A DNA stretch of 56,227 nt from Carboxylicivirga fragile (GTDB lineage Bacteria; Bacteroidota; Bacteroidia; Bacteroidales; Marinilabiliaceae): contig JAFMVD010000040.1 in NCBI GenBank assembly GCA_025499625.1, positions 1 through 56,227 on the forward strand. The letters are read 5' to 3'. Below the pieces are notes generated by a model that was given only the letters and a program-made list of their open reading frames with translations, ran no database searches and was not told the origin of the DNA. Both the position numbers and the translations under genes were made by a program. Positions 17,926-28,026 of the stretch are shown here, one piece after another; within the stretch, counting starts at the first letter, position 1; each line of letters starts with the position of its first letter.

Positions 17926-19536
17926 ATGAAAAAGAAATTATTATATATGTTAGTGGCACCCGCCTTATTGTTTTTTAGTGGGTGTGAGGATAATCTAGAT
18001 ACGATTCCTGAAGGAGATGTTATCACGACCGATCAGAAATTGGAGATCTATGGTCTTGATCCGTCAAAGGCTTCGGCCGGTGTGACAGGTATTTATGCTC
18101 AGTTTAGTCAGTATGCTCCTAATGAAGATGCACTTAATCGTGTAAATCATCATGACATTGGATTTCCGTCTTTAATGATGTTCTCTGATGCCAATGGTAA
18201 TGACATGGTGCAAGAAGATAATGGATATAACTGGACAACCAGTAGCTTAGAGTATTCTGACCGTGTTTATACTTCAAGAGAGTCACAGATTATATGGAAT
18301 AATCAATACAAAATTATTGCAAATTGTAATAATGTGATTGCAGCGATTGATCCAGCAACAGAGGATCCAACGTCTAAATATTTTTTAAGTCAAGGTTTGG
18401 CTACGCGTGCATTCAGTTATTGGATTTTAGCACAATTGTACCAGTTTAATTACGAAGGTAACCAAAGCAAGCCTTGTGTACCTATTGTAACAGATAAAAA
18501 TGCTACTAGTGTAGCTTTTGAAGGTGCTGGTCGTTCAACAGTCGAAGAGGTTTATGAATTAATTATGACTGACATTAACTCTGCGGTTGATTTATTAACC
18601 GATGCTGAGGCTGAGGGTGTTGTGCGTGATGATAAACGTTACGTTAGTTTAGCTGTAGCCTATGGTTTACGTGCTCGTGTGAATTTAACAATGCATAAAT
18701 ATGCTGAAGCTGCTGCTGACGCAACAAGTGCTATTGATAAATCAGATGCATCGCCTGCAAGTATAGATGATGTTAGTAAACCTGCATTTTGGACGGTTGA
18801 AGAATCCAACTGGATGTGGGGTATAATGATTGCGGAAACGGATCGTGTTGTGACTAGTCAGATTGTGAATTGGATATCTCACATGGGATCATTTAACTAT
18901 GGATATGCAAACTTTAATGGTGGACGCCAGATTAGTAAAAAGCTTTATGCTTTAATAGGTAATTCTGACGTACGTAAAGGTTGGTGGTTAGATGAAAATA
19001 AATTATCTGACAATTTAACTAAAGAGTTTGCTGAGACGATGGAGGATTATGGTTATGCTGCTTACACCCAAGTGAAGTTTGCTCCTTATTCTAATGTCCT
19101 AAAAACAAAGACAAACTCCAATGACCTTCCTTTGATGCGTATCGAAGAGATGTATTTAATTAAGGCTGAGGCGGAAGCCATGAGTGGAGGCGATGGTAAA
19201 ACAACGCTTGAGACTTTTATTAAAACATACCGTGATCCTGATTATGTTTGTTCTGCTACTGGTTCGGAAGCTGTGCAGGAAGAAGTGTTTAATCAGCGAC
19301 GCATTGAATTATGGGGTGAAGGTTTAAACTGGTTTGATATCATGCGTCTTAATAAGGGAGTTGACCGTAGAGGAGCTGGTTATCCGAATGCTACTATGGT
19401 ATTTAATATTCCTGCTGGCGATGATGTTTTGCTATGGCGTTTACCTGAGGCTGAAATTCAAGCAAACCCAGCTTTGAGCGAAAGTGATAATAATCCTTCA
19501 GCACCAGATCCGCTGCCGGTTCCTGATGAAGAGTAA
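17926..19536 (+). CDS. SusD/RagB family surface lipoprotein (second locus)
   Basis: The 536-residue lipoprotein has a type II signal ending FFSGC, followed by ED, the acidic outer-surface export signal. TPR-bearing SusD segments are visible (SQGLATRAFSYWILAQLYQFNY), as are LPLMRIEEMYLIKAEAEAMSGGDGKTTLETFI and QRRIELWGEGLNWFDIMRLNKGVDR. It closes with RLPEAEIQANPALSESDNNPSAP. It forms the lid of the SusC encoded just upstream. The pro-acidic tail after NPSAP is slightly longer than in the first SusD. Confidence 0.95.
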   Translation: MKKKLLYMLVAPALLFFSGCEDNLDTIPEGDVITTDQKLEIYGLDPSKASAGVTGIYAQFSQYAPNEDALNRVNHHDIGFPSLMMFSDANGNDMVQEDNGYNWTTSSLEYSDRVYTSRESQIIWNNQYKIIANCNNVIAAIDPATEDPTSKYFLSQGLATRAFSYWILAQLYQFNYEGNQSKPCVPIVTDKNATSVAFEGAGRSTVEEVYELIMTDINSAVDLLTDAEAEGVVRDDKRYVSLAVAYGLRARVNLTMHKYAEAAADATSAIDKSDASPASIDDVSKPAFWTVEESNWMWGIMIAETDRVVTSQIVNWISHMGSFNYGYANFNGGRQISKKLYALIGNSDVRKGWWLDENKLSDNLTKEFAETMEDYGYAAYTQVKFAPYSNVLKTKTNSNDLPLMRIEEMYLIKAEAEAMSGGDGKTTLETFIKTYRDPDYVCSATGSEAVQEEVFNQRRIELWGEGLNWFDIMRLNKGVDRRGAGYPNATMVFNIPAGDDVLLWRLPEAEIQANPALSESDNNPSAPDPLPVPDEE

Positions 19537-19563
19537 TTATGTTTTACATTTTAATTTGATTAT

Positions 19564-21474
19564 ATGAAATTTAATAAATTATATATAGCTATTCTCTTCG
19601 CGATGACTACATTATTTGTAGGATGTAGTGAGTGGGAAGATACGGTTACACCAAGTCCACAAGCCCCAGAAGGCTGTCAAGGGGTGTTTTTTCCAAGCTC
19701 AAATCAAGCAGTGTTTGAGTTAGAACCTGCGGATGCTTTAGAGCTTACTCTAACTGTTTCGCGTACTTTATCTGCAGGTAGTGTTGATGTACCTATTATC
19801 GTTGAAACTAATAAGGATGACGTATTTGTTGTACCTTCAAGTGTAACGTTTGCTGATGGTGAGACAGAAGTTGATTTTAAGGTAACTTTTCCTCAGGCGG
19901 GAGAAGGTATAGCTTATGATCTTAAACTTGCTGTTGAAGGTGATAATTACATTAATCCTTATGGATCTGCTAAACCTTATGTTACTACAATGGTCTCACG
20001 TATTAAGTGGGAAGATGTTGCGGAGCCAATGGTATATGTAGATGGCGCTATTGCTGCTTTGTTTGGTGTAGGATCTCTTCCGATGTATGTGGAAGCACAA
20101 AAAGCACAATTAGGTGCATCGGTTCGTTATCGCTTTAAAAATGCATATGATGTTGCAACTGGACAAGATGCTGATGGCATCTATGACGGATATCCTTATA
20201 ATGATCCTGGTGATTTTGATGAGACAAAGGATTATTATACAACTATTGAAATTTCAGATCCTTCAGGTACATCTGGAGATGTAGTAATGAGCGGACATGA
20301 AATTGGTGTTGACTGGGGATATGGAATAAAGTCGATAGGATCTGTTGATGGTGAAGTTGGTCAGATAAAAGATGGTATAATTACTTTTGGTTCTGGTGCA
20401 CTCTATTTAAGTTTACCTGATTATAATGCTGGAACCAAGTATCCTTCGTCTACTCCTACGACGATATATACAACTAAAGAGGCATTTATTGCAGCTAACC
20501 TGAAGATTGAGGACTTCAACGATGTGGAGTACACGACTATTGTGGGTGAAGTAAGTGAATTTGCTTCAATGGCATTAAATGATAGTTGGGAGCAAACAAT
20601 TGCTAAGGCAGTTGATGCAGATCCAGAAAATGACGAAAGTGATTATAAAGATCTGTATTATCTTGCTGATTTATATGCTGAAGGTAAAGGTTTGGCATTT
20701 TATTATAAAAATGATGCTATCCTGATTCCTGAGATGCAACCATTGGGAATTAATGTTTTTGGTGAGCCTGTTTATATATCACAAAGTAGAGACATTAAAT
20801 CATCGGTTATTGTTGGGGATAATGGTGTAACGGAATATACTTTAGGAGTTGTTTTCCATTACGAGGATGGAACCATCGTTGGTGAGTTTGCTGAGAAGCA
20901 ATATTACGCTAAAGTTGAGCCTTCTTATGACATCAGTGCTTTTATTGGAGATTTTGTAATGACTGGACCGAGCGCTCTTACCGGAAGAGATGATGCTAAT
21001 GTACCTGTTGTAATTGCTGAAGGTACGGAAGACAATAGTCTTGTAATTACTGGGCTGCAATATGCTGAAGAGGTTTTGGCTACTTTCGATCCTGCTACTA
21101 GTACTATGTCAATTGCACCGCAAGTGCTTGCTGATTTTGGAGATTACGATGTTGATTTGCAAACTATTAATAATGATGGTGATGTTAGTACAACTGCCGT
21201 TTTAGCATTTAAGTCTAGTATACAGGGTAAATTATCTACTGCTCCTACGAGTGAAGCTTTCGGGTATTTATTAAATTCAAATTTAGCTGGTGGTTTTATA
21301 AGTGGTTATTATAACTTATTGTTCACGCCAGTTGCTAGTTCTTCTGCAAGTGTTAAATCAACAAGTTCTGAACATTTACAAGTTTCATCTCCGATCTCAT
21401 CCATAGAGAGAACAGTGAAACCTAAGCATAATTTTAAGATTCAAGGAAAACTATCTCCTAAAACGATAAGATAA
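19564..21474 (+). CDS. Surface lipoprotein of the second SusCD operon with a Calx-beta-like domain
   Basis: This 636-residue lipoprotein has a type II signal ending LFVGC, followed by SEWED, again an acidic surface-export signal. Residues 45-135 look like a Calx-beta/immunoglobulin-like sandwich (LTVSRTLSAGSVDVPIIVE, VTFADGETEVDFKVTF). The rest is beta-rich and Gly/Asp-rich without a catalytic motif I recognise. Its place as third gene of a SusCD operon suggests an accessory ligand-binding surface protein, as SusE/F or SGBP proteins are. It could instead be an enzyme of an unrecognised family. The C-terminus is unusually basic (KPKHNFKIQGK). Confidence 0.7.
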   Translation: MKFNKLYIAILFAMTTLFVGCSEWEDTVTPSPQAPEGCQGVFFPSSNQAVFELEPADALELTLTVSRTLSAGSVDVPIIVETNKDDVFVVPSSVTFADGETEVDFKVTFPQAGEGIAYDLKLAVEGDNYINPYGSAKPYVTTMVSRIKWEDVAEPMVYVDGAIAALFGVGSLPMYVEAQKAQLGASVRYRFKNAYDVATGQDADGIYDGYPYNDPGDFDETKDYYTTIEISDPSGTSGDVVMSGHEIGVDWGYGIKSIGSVDGEVGQIKDGIITFGSGALYLSLPDYNAGTKYPSSTPTTIYTTKEAFIAANLKIEDFNDVEYTTIVGEVSEFASMALNDSWEQTIAKAVDADPENDESDYKDLYYLADLYAEGKGLAFYYKNDAILIPEMQPLGINVFGEPVYISQSRDIKSSVIVGDNGVTEYTLGVVFHYEDGTIVGEFAEKQYYAKVEPSYDISAFIGDFVMTGPSALTGRDDANVPVVIAEGTEDNSLVITGLQYAEEVLATFDPATSTMSIAPQVLADFGDYDVDLQTINNDGDVSTTAVLAFKSSIQGKLSTAPTSEAFGYLLNSNLAGGFISGYYNLLFTPVASSSASVKSTSSEHLQVSSPISSIERTVKPKHNFKIQGKLSPKTIR

Positions 21475-21955
21475 AATGTTTCAGGAAACGTAACTTTCTA
21501 ATTTAAATAGAATTTAATTGAGAGAGGGTGTTATTTGCTAACACCCTCTTTCTTTTATGTGGAGCTTTAGTATTTGTACCTTTATTCAGTTGTTGCCTAT
21601 AGAAAATTGCCCCTGCTCTGGCAATGATATTCCCTGATCTTGCTAAAGGGAAAAACCTAATAGTTGGTGGTTTTTTCTAGATAAAATAAACTTCGGTCTG
21701 TTTTTGATTTATACAGGTTCTAATCATCCAAACTATTAGTAATAAGTAATTTTTGATCGAATAATAGATGTATAAAGCGAGTCATTGTTAATGCTGTTTT
21801 TGATCTTAATTTTAAATTAAAAGGGCACTGTGTGACGCGTAACCTTAACGAAATTTTAAGTATTAACTGTAGCGAATGTATTAGTCAAGTTATTGTTAAT
21901 GAATACTATTTTTTTACCTTTACACCGCTCTAGTTATAAAAAAAACACATATAAT
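21475..21955. other. 481-base intergenic region after the second SusCD operon
   Basis: It contains the terminator at 21523-21555. The remainder is AT-rich and holds no open frame, hairpin or promoter I would defend. An upstream in-frame ATG at 21893 would add a non-signal extension to the next gene and is probably not used. Confidence 0.6.
21523..21558 (+). terminator. Rho-independent terminator after the second SusCD operon
   Basis: AGAGGGTGTTA (21523-21533) and TAACACCCTCT (21539-21549) pair perfectly around a short loop, followed by a T-rich run. Confidence 0.92.
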
Positions 21956-22366
21956 ATGAAGGCACTAAACCTATTGTTTATTTTAGTTATTCTTGTAAGT
22001 TGTCAGACAGTAAAAAAAACTACTGACGAAAATAAGCTAGATGAGGTAATAAAGGCGCATTTTAATGGGGATGTTACAACAGTTGTTAATACTTCCGAAA
22101 CATTTTTTATTATCAAACAGACCAATAAAACGTCGGAAGAATTACCTGTTAATGCGCTAAATTATAGTATATATGATGTCCAAAAAGGGACTATTGTTTA
22201 TACCGAACGAAAATATAATGCCAGTGTTAAATGGTATAATGATTTGTACGTTGTAATAGAATCTCGCCCAGGCGTTAAATCATTAGATGAGGATATTGAT
22301 AATGCAATGAAACATTATTATATCAATGTGAAGACTTTAGAGAAATTAACACAAAAACCCAATTAA
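21956..22366 (+). CDS. Small lipoprotein of unknown function
   Basis: From the ATG at 21956 the product is 136 residues with a clear lipoprotein signal (MKALNLLFILVILVSCQ). The residues after the cysteine are not acidic, so it is more likely periplasm-facing than surface-exposed. The mature part is a mixed alpha/beta domain (VIKAHFNGDVTTVVNTSETFF, NALNYSIYDVQKGTIVY) with no family I recognise. It lies 13 bases before the large T9SS protein gene and is probably co-transcribed with it, suggesting a helper role in the same process. Confidence 0.65.
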   Translation: MKALNLLFILVILVSCQTVKKTTDENKLDEVIKAHFNGDVTTVVNTSETFFIIKQTNKTSEELPVNALNYSIYDVQKGTIVYTERKYNASVKWYNDLYVVIESRPGVKSLDEDIDNAMKHYYINVKTLEKLTQKPN

Positions 22367-22379
22367 TAATTAAACCTAC

Positions 22380-25300
22380 ATGAGAAAGATTTACTCAGCT
22401 TTAATTTTCCTATTAATTATCGGATTAGGGATGTTTTTTATGCGTTCAGAGGATAAAGCACTCACCAAGAATACGCTTAAGACTTCCGAATTATTAATCC
22501 AGGAACAGATCGATGCTAAAATTGAGCGTCGCAAAAATGGATATGCAAAACAAGACAAACCAGATAAGTTCCTGGAGCATATTTATAAACTTAAAACAGG
22601 GGGAGACCCAAATGTTGAATACAAGTTTAATAATGCCCTAAGTGAATTAAAAAGAGCAAAGTTGAAGTCGGCGCAACTAAAAGCTTCAAAAGTTCTTGAT
22701 TGGAAGCAACGTGGGCCAGGTAACGTTGGTGGTCGTACACGTGGACTGGTTATTGACCCCGATGATGCCAGTGCCAACACTTGGTTTACAGGGCCAGTTG
22801 GTGGAGGTGTTTGGAAAACAACAGATGGAGGTCAGAGTTGGTTGTGTTTAACTATGGATTGGCCAAATCTATCTGTGGCTTCATTGGTTATGGCTGAATC
22901 AAACCATGATGTATTATATGCGGGAACAGGAGAAGGATTTGGTAACGTTGATGCGATTAAAGGAAATGGTATTTTTAAGTCAATAGATCGTGGAGATTCA
23001 TGGGTACATTTGACTTCTACTATTGACAATTCAGATTTCTCTTATGTGAGTCGTTTAGTTATTGATCCTGTTGATGAAAATATTGTTGTAGCAGCTACAA
23101 ATACTGGTATTCAAAGAAGTACCGATGGTGGACTAAATTGGCAATACGTTTATAGTGCTGAAGAAAAGGTTCAGGACTTAAGAGCTAAGCCTGGGGATTT
23201 TAATACTTTGTTTGCTACAGATAACAATATTGGTATACTTACTTCTATTGATGCGGGAAAATCATGGAAACTTTCTAAAGAAATTAAAAGAGGTAGGATT
23301 GAATTGGCAACTTCCACTATTAATCCAGATTATGTTTACGGTTTAACAAGTTCATCTGAACTATTTGTTTCCGTTGATGGTGGAGATAATTGGGAAGAGA
23401 CAACAGTAGCTGAGAAAGTTGAATTTTTAAGTGGTCAAGGTTGGTATAATAATACTTTGGCTGTTAGTCCCGATGACGAAACTAAAATTTATGTTGGGGG
23501 GCTTGAGCTTCATAGTGTAACACTTGGTGACGAAGAAAATACGACCGGAACTAGTGTGTTTGATGTCCAATTAGAAAATACTTCCTTCTTATCATGGAGT
23601 GATATCGGTGGAGAGTATGTAGCTGGTGGTATCAAAATGGAATCTGATAATAATACATTATACACAGATGTAGAAATTACTTTTGGATCAGGTATCTCGC
23701 AAAAGGCACATCGATTCATAACAACTTCAACAGCTTCTATTCCTGCATTAGCTGATATGGTATATCAGGACTATGTTGATGTTCCTTTTAAAGTTATTGA
23801 TAAAGCAAGTGGCGAGCAGTTAATGGTTTCGTTCCGCGATGATGTTGAAGATAATGTTTTTGAACCAGGAGTAGATACAAAAGAACAAATTTATATTCAT
23901 GCAGTTGCTTATGATGCTTCAAATGCATCATCTGATATTGCGATGAGTGAAGGAGCTGGTTATAATCGATTCCTAGTGTTGAATCCAGTTGTTTCTGATA
24001 CTTACACTTGGGATGGGGCTAACTTGCCAACAGCGAGCATTACGCTAGATACGTATGCTTTAAAAAGGAGAGCTATCACATCAAACAAATTAAGCGTTTG
24101 GTACCCAAGATCATCAAGTCGTTATTCGCATGCTGATCATCACAATATTGGTATCACTAAAAGTGTTGGCAATCCTTTCCGAATTGTTAATTGTAATGAT
24201 GGAGGTGTTTTTATTTCTGATGATGGTGGAGTGACTTGGGAAGAAAGAACTACAGGATATGTTACGTCACAGCTCTATGGAGTTTCAAAACACCCTGGCA
24301 AAAATATCTACATTGGAGGTATGCAAGATAATGGTACGTGGATATCGCCTGAGGATCCTGATGAAGCAAGTGTTTGGGATAATGCATGGGGTGGTGATGG
24401 ATTTGAAACCGCTTGGAATGCAAGTGATCCGGACAAATTGGCCATGTCTATTTATAATAATGAAATTAAAATTACATATAACGGTGGTCAGTCATGGATA
24501 ACTGCTGATATTGGTGATGTAGGTAATGATGCTCCTTTTGTTACAAGAATAGCAAACGAAATATCGAATCCTGAATTGATGTTTGTTGGTGGAGCATCTG
24601 GTGTTTGGCGTTCGCCAGATTTTGGAGAGAATTGGAGTTTGGTTACAATGCCTAGTGGTACATGGAATTATGGTAGTGATTTGCCTCATGTAGCTATTAG
24701 TCCGGTTAATAGTAGATATGTGTGGGCTGGTAATGCCATTTCAGGAAGTAATGCATTGGCTTATTCAACTGATGAAGGGCTTAGCTTTTCCGTTATGGGA
24801 AAACCAACAGGTGTAGGTGCGTATATTGCTGATTTGATAGCTCACCCTACCAACGAGAATGGTATTTATGTGTTATTTTCGCAAAATGGTCATCCAAAAA
24901 TTATTTATACCGAAGATAAAGGTGAGAATTGGACCGATTTATCACAGTTTAGTGGTGGTACAAGTACTAACGGATTTCCGAATGTAGCGGTTTATTCATT
25001 GGTTGTTATGCCGCATGATACTGATATTCTTTGGGCTGGAACTGAGATTGGAATATTTGAATCGACTGATGGAGGTCAAAGTTGGCATTTTGCTGATAAT
25101 GGATTTCCTGCTGTATGTATTTGGGATATGAAAATTGTTGGACAACAAGTGGTTGTTGCAACGCATGGTTTGGGTGTCTGGACACTTGATGTTCCGGAAA
25201 TACCAGCGCTACTTAAAAAGCCATATATTAAAGCAGGTAAGAATCCAGAAGGAAAGATTGCTGTTAATTTTGAACTTGAAACAGAATATGATCTTGTTGA

Positions 25301-27101
25301 ATTATACTTCAATGGTGAGCTTGCTAAAACTTATGAAAATACTACTGTAGGCAGTTTTAGTGATGCAGTTGAATTTTCGTCTACAAGTCAAACAATAAGC
25401 ATTGAGGCAAAAGGTAAGTTTGAAACGCAAAGCGCCATCTCTAATGTTATTACGATGGATAATTATGTGGTATATGCGCCTGTTCAAAAGTATGTAAATC
25501 CGTTTACAACAAAGCAAGATGATTTTACAGGCACAGGATATACTATCTCAAATGAGTTATTTGATGATTGGGCGATTCATACGTCGCATCCTTATGATGT
25601 GGATCAAAATCTGGTATATCAATTGAATTACCCTATTGAAGTGATGGCAGATGCAGGTGCAGCTGTTTTATCATATCGCGATATAACACTCGTTGAAATG
25701 GGCTTAGCTAATTCAAGTTTTGGAGATAAAGAATTCTGGGACTATGTAGTGGTTGAAGGTACAACTGATGGTATTACCTGGAAGCCATTAGCCGATGGAT
25801 ATGATTCAGGTGCTTTTGACGAGTGGAAAGAGTTTGCTGGATCGAATATAAATGCTAAACCAAATTCTACCGATTTATTTAAACAGCATTCAATTAACCT
25901 ACATGATTCTTTTAATGCAGGTGATTTAATCTTAATTCGTTTCAGAATATACTCCGATGAGGCTACAACGGGATATGGATGGGTTATTGATGATTTAGTT
26001 ATTCAGGAATCGTCAACTGAGACTCAAAACCTCATACTAAGAGGTGGAAAAAATCCTCAAGGAGTTGTTGCCATAGAAATGCAATTGAAACAAGCTTATG
26101 ATGTAGTTGAATTGTATGTTGATGGTGTATTATTTGAAACATATAATACTGTTGCTGCTGGGACGGTTATTGAAGAACTAGAAGAAGCTCCTACGAAAGA
26201 TAAATTTGATGTATCTGCAAAAGGATACGTAAATGGTCAAATGCTTGTGTCAGATTACATTGAAGTTGATAATTTCGAGGTGGGTGAGGCTGTTGAAATG
26301 TACCTAAATTCATTTGAAGAAAATCAATCTGACTTTATAGGTAGCTTTGAAATTAACAACTTATTATTTACTAATTATGCCATTCATTCAACACATCAAT
26401 ATGTTGAAAATACTGATGATACGTATACTTTAAGTACTCCGATAATTATTTCAGATGATGTTGATGTTGCCAAGTTGATATACAAGGACATTGCTTTTGT
26501 GGACGCGGGTGAATCTGGATCGACCTATGGAGACGCTGGTTTCTTGGATTATGTTATAGTTGAAGGATCTAAGGACGGTGTTAATTGGTTACCTCTTGCA
26601 GATGGTTATGATGTAGATTACTCTACTAAGTGGACAGATTTTACTGATGGAGATATCTCTAAGGTGCCAAATTCGTCAGATTTATTTGTTAGCCATTCAA
26701 TAAGTTTACACGATACATTTGCTGCTGGAGATGTTATTCTTGTGCGATTCAGATTGTACTCAGATGATGCATCAGTAGGATACGGTTGGGTAATTGATAA
26801 TCTGCGTATTCAGGATGATGGAACTGGTATTTTTACTACAAAGAAACCAGAAGGCACGATTGATGTTTCACCAAATCCGGCTAAGGATTATCTTAACCTT
26901 AAATTAGATACTACTAAAGATGGAGAGGTAACAGTTTCGATCTATGACATGTCTGGAGCTAAGGAGTTGGAATTGAATCTCTTTAAGGATGTGCAGAAGT
27001 GGAGTCAAAGAATCGATGTGCAGAGGTTGAAGCAAGGAATGAAATTGATTACTATTGAAGTGGATGGAGATGTCTTCTCTCAGAAATTTGTGAAGGAGTA
27101 A
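22380..27101 (+). CDS. T9SS-exported Asp-box beta-propeller protein (sortilin/BNR-like) with duplicated C-terminal modules
   Basis: This protein of 1573 residues has an N-terminal hydrophobic export signal (5-22). Residues 105-830 carry about ten Asp-box repeats (KTTDGGQSW, KSIDRGDSW, RSTDGGLNW, VSVDGGDNW, ISDDGGVTW, YTEDKGENW, ESTDGGQSW and others), as in VPS10/sortilin and GH74-like propellers. An insertion of about 250 residues breaks the series near 375-620. Two copies of a module of about 270 residues follow (about 946-1215 and 1218-1478), sharing AGKNPEG/GGKNPQG, YDLVELYFNG, AIHTSHPY, DYVVVEGTTDG and GYGWVIDDL. Residues 1490-1573 form a type A sorting domain (VSPNPAKDYLNL), so export and surface attachment go through the type IX system. 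Catalytic activity cannot be decided; hydrolase or adhesin are both possible. Confidence 0.85.
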   Translation: MRKIYSALIFLLIIGLGMFFMRSEDKALTKNTLKTSELLIQEQIDAKIERRKNGYAKQDKPDKFLEHIYKLKTGGDPNVEYKFNNALSELKRAKLKSAQLKASKVLDWKQRGPGNVGGRTRGLVIDPDDASANTWFTGPVGGGVWKTTDGGQSWLCLTMDWPNLSVASLVMAESNHDVLYAGTGEGFGNVDAIKGNGIFKSIDRGDSWVHLTSTIDNSDFSYVSRLVIDPVDENIVVAATNTGIQRSTDGGLNWQYVYSAEEKVQDLRAKPGDFNTLFATDNNIGILTSIDAGKSWKLSKEIKRGRIELATSTINPDYVYGLTSSSELFVSVDGGDNWEETTVAEKVEFLSGQGWYNNTLAVSPDDETKIYVGGLELHSVTLGDEENTTGTSVFDVQLENTSFLSWSDIGGEYVAGGIKMESDNNTLYTDVEITFGSGISQKAHRFITTSTASIPALADMVYQDYVDVPFKVIDKASGEQLMVSFRDDVEDNVFEPGVDTKEQIYIHAVAYDASNASSDIAMSEGAGYNRFLVLNPVVSDTYTWDGANLPTASITLDTYALKRRAITSNKLSVWYPRSSSRYSHADHHNIGITKSVGNPFRIVNCNDGGVFISDDGGVTWEERTTGYVTSQLYGVSKHPGKNIYIGGMQDNGTWISPEDPDEASVWDNAWGGDGFETAWNASDPDKLAMSIYNNEIKITYNGGQSWITADIGDVGNDAPFVTRIANEISNPELMFVGGASGVWRSPDFGENWSLVTMPSGTWNYGSDLPHVAISPVNSRYVWAGNAISGSNALAYSTDEGLSFSVMGKPTGVGAYIADLIAHPTNENGIYVLFSQNGHPKIIYTEDKGENWTDLSQFSGGTSTNGFPNVAVYSLVVMPHDTDILWAGTEIGIFESTDGGQSWHFADNGFPAVCIWDMKIVGQQVVVATHGLGVWTLDVPEIPALLKKPYIKAGKNPEGKIAVNFELETEYDLVELYFNGELAKTYENTTVGSFSDAVEFSSTSQTISIEAKGKFETQSAISNVITMDNYVVYAPVQKYVNPFTTKQDDFTGTGYTISNELFDDWAIHTSHPYDVDQNLVYQLNYPIEVMADAGAAVLSYRDITLVEMGLANSSFGDKEFWDYVVVEGTTDGITWKPLADGYDSGAFDEWKEFAGSNINAKPNSTDLFKQHSINLHDSFNAGDLILIRFRIYSDEATTGYGWVIDDLVIQESSTETQNLILRGGKNPQGVVAIEMQLKQAYDVVELYVDGVLFETYNTVAAGTVIEELEEAPTKDKFDVSAKGYVNGQMLVSDYIEVDNFEVGEAVEMYLNSFEENQSDFIGSFEINNLLFTNYAIHSTHQYVENTDDTYTLSTPIIISDDVDVAKLIYKDIAFVDAGESGSTYGDAGFLDYVIVEGSKDGVNWLPLADGYDVDYSTKWTDFTDGDISKVPNSSDLFVSHSISLHDTFAAGDVILVRFRLYSDDASVGYGWVIDNLRIQDDGTGIFTTKKPEGTIDVSPNPAKDYLNLKLDTTKDGEVTVSIYDMSGAKELELNLFKDVQKWSQRIDVQRLKQGMKLITIEVDGDVFSQKFVKE

Positions 27102-27123
27102 TAAGATATTTATATTTTACTTG

Positions 27124-27151
27124 AAAGGCCTGCTATTAGCGGGCCTTTTTC
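27124..27151 (+). terminator. Rho-independent terminator
   Basis: AAAGGCCTGCT and AGCGGGCCTTT pair (with one G-T) around four bases, followed by five T residues. Confidence 0.9.
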
Positions 27152-27315
27152 GTTTTTGCTTGTCTAAGTCCGTGAGTGATTCATACCCAGTTTGGATTAT
27201 TCACTCTTATTTATATTGAACTATTTTACTGTTAGCAAGGTGTTAATTAGTATAGGGTTAGTGCTAAAATTATTTAGATATTAATAGTTAATAAAAGATA
27301 AAATCATCTTTTATT

Positions 27316-27347
27316 ATTGCATAGTGTTGGATTTTGATTTATATTTG
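27316..27347 (+). promoter_or_regulatory. Candidate promoter of the ECF sigma gene
   Basis: ATTG (27316-27319) and TATATTTG (27340-27347) are 20 bases apart. The -7 element is perfect and the -33 differs by one base. The rest of the 330-base gap (27102-27431) is AT-rich with nothing else recognisable. Confidence 0.6.
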
Positions 27348-27431
27348 TTGAACAATTTCAGAAAAAGAATTAACGATCTGAAAATGTTAGAAGTATAATT
27401 TTAGAGTGCAACAGCAAAAAAAATAGACACT

Positions 27432-27932
27432 ATGACCGCTATAACGTTTGATCAAAAATTGTTGAGTTTACAAGATAAACTATTGTATTTCGCCCTAAGT
27501 CTGACGGCTAATGATAGTGATGCAAGAGATTTACTTCAAGAAACGACATTGAAAGCATTAACTTATCGTGATCAGTTTGTGAATAATACCAACTTCAAAG
27601 CTTGGGTATTCACAATCATGAAGAATACCTTTATAAATAACTATCGACGCGATCAGAAAACCCGAAATACCTTTGACAGTACCGAAGATGCAATTCGCGT
27701 AGCTTACAAGCATAATTATGCATCAGAAACGCCTGAGAATGCTTATGCTGTCATGGAAATGTCATCAAAGGTTGAAAAATTAGATGATGATTTTAGGGTA
27801 CCTTTTAAAATGCATACTCAAGGTTTTAAATACAAGGAAATAGCCGATAAGTTGGATCTGCCTATTGGAACTGTAAAGAGTCGCATTTTCTTTACGCGAA
27901 AGAAACTTCAGGAGATGTTAAAAGACAAATAG
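27432..27932 (+). CDS. ECF RNA polymerase sigma factor
   Basis: This 166-residue sigma-70 family ECF factor has region 2 at about 15-80 (YFALSLTANDSDARDLLQETTLKAL, then NFKAWVFTIMKNTFINNYRR) and region 4 at about 110-160 (KYKEIADKLDLPIGTVKSRIFFTRKKLQ). No anti-sigma gene sits next to it, unlike the FecR at the left edge, so it belongs to the stand-alone RpoE-like type common in the phylum. It has its own promoter and terminator. Its regulon cannot be inferred. Confidence 0.92.
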   Translation: MTAITFDQKLLSLQDKLLYFALSLTANDSDARDLLQETTLKALTYRDQFVNNTNFKAWVFTIMKNTFINNYRRDQKTRNTFDSTEDAIRVAYKHNYASETPENAYAVMEMSSKVEKLDDDFRVPFKMHTQGFKYKEIADKLDLPIGTVKSRIFFTRKKLQEMLKDK

Positions 27933-27957
27933 ATATAAGGTAAAGAATTGTTTTAGA

Positions 27958-27993
27958 AACCGATGTTAATTTTTATTATCATCGGTTTTTTTG
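27958..27993 (+). terminator. Rho-independent terminator after the sigma factor gene
   Basis: AACCGATG (27958-27965) and CATCGGTT (27980-27987) form an 8-bp stem followed by a run of T residues. Confidence 0.85.
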
Positions 27994-28026
27994 TTTAACT
28001 TACTTCATACATAAAATAATCAATTG

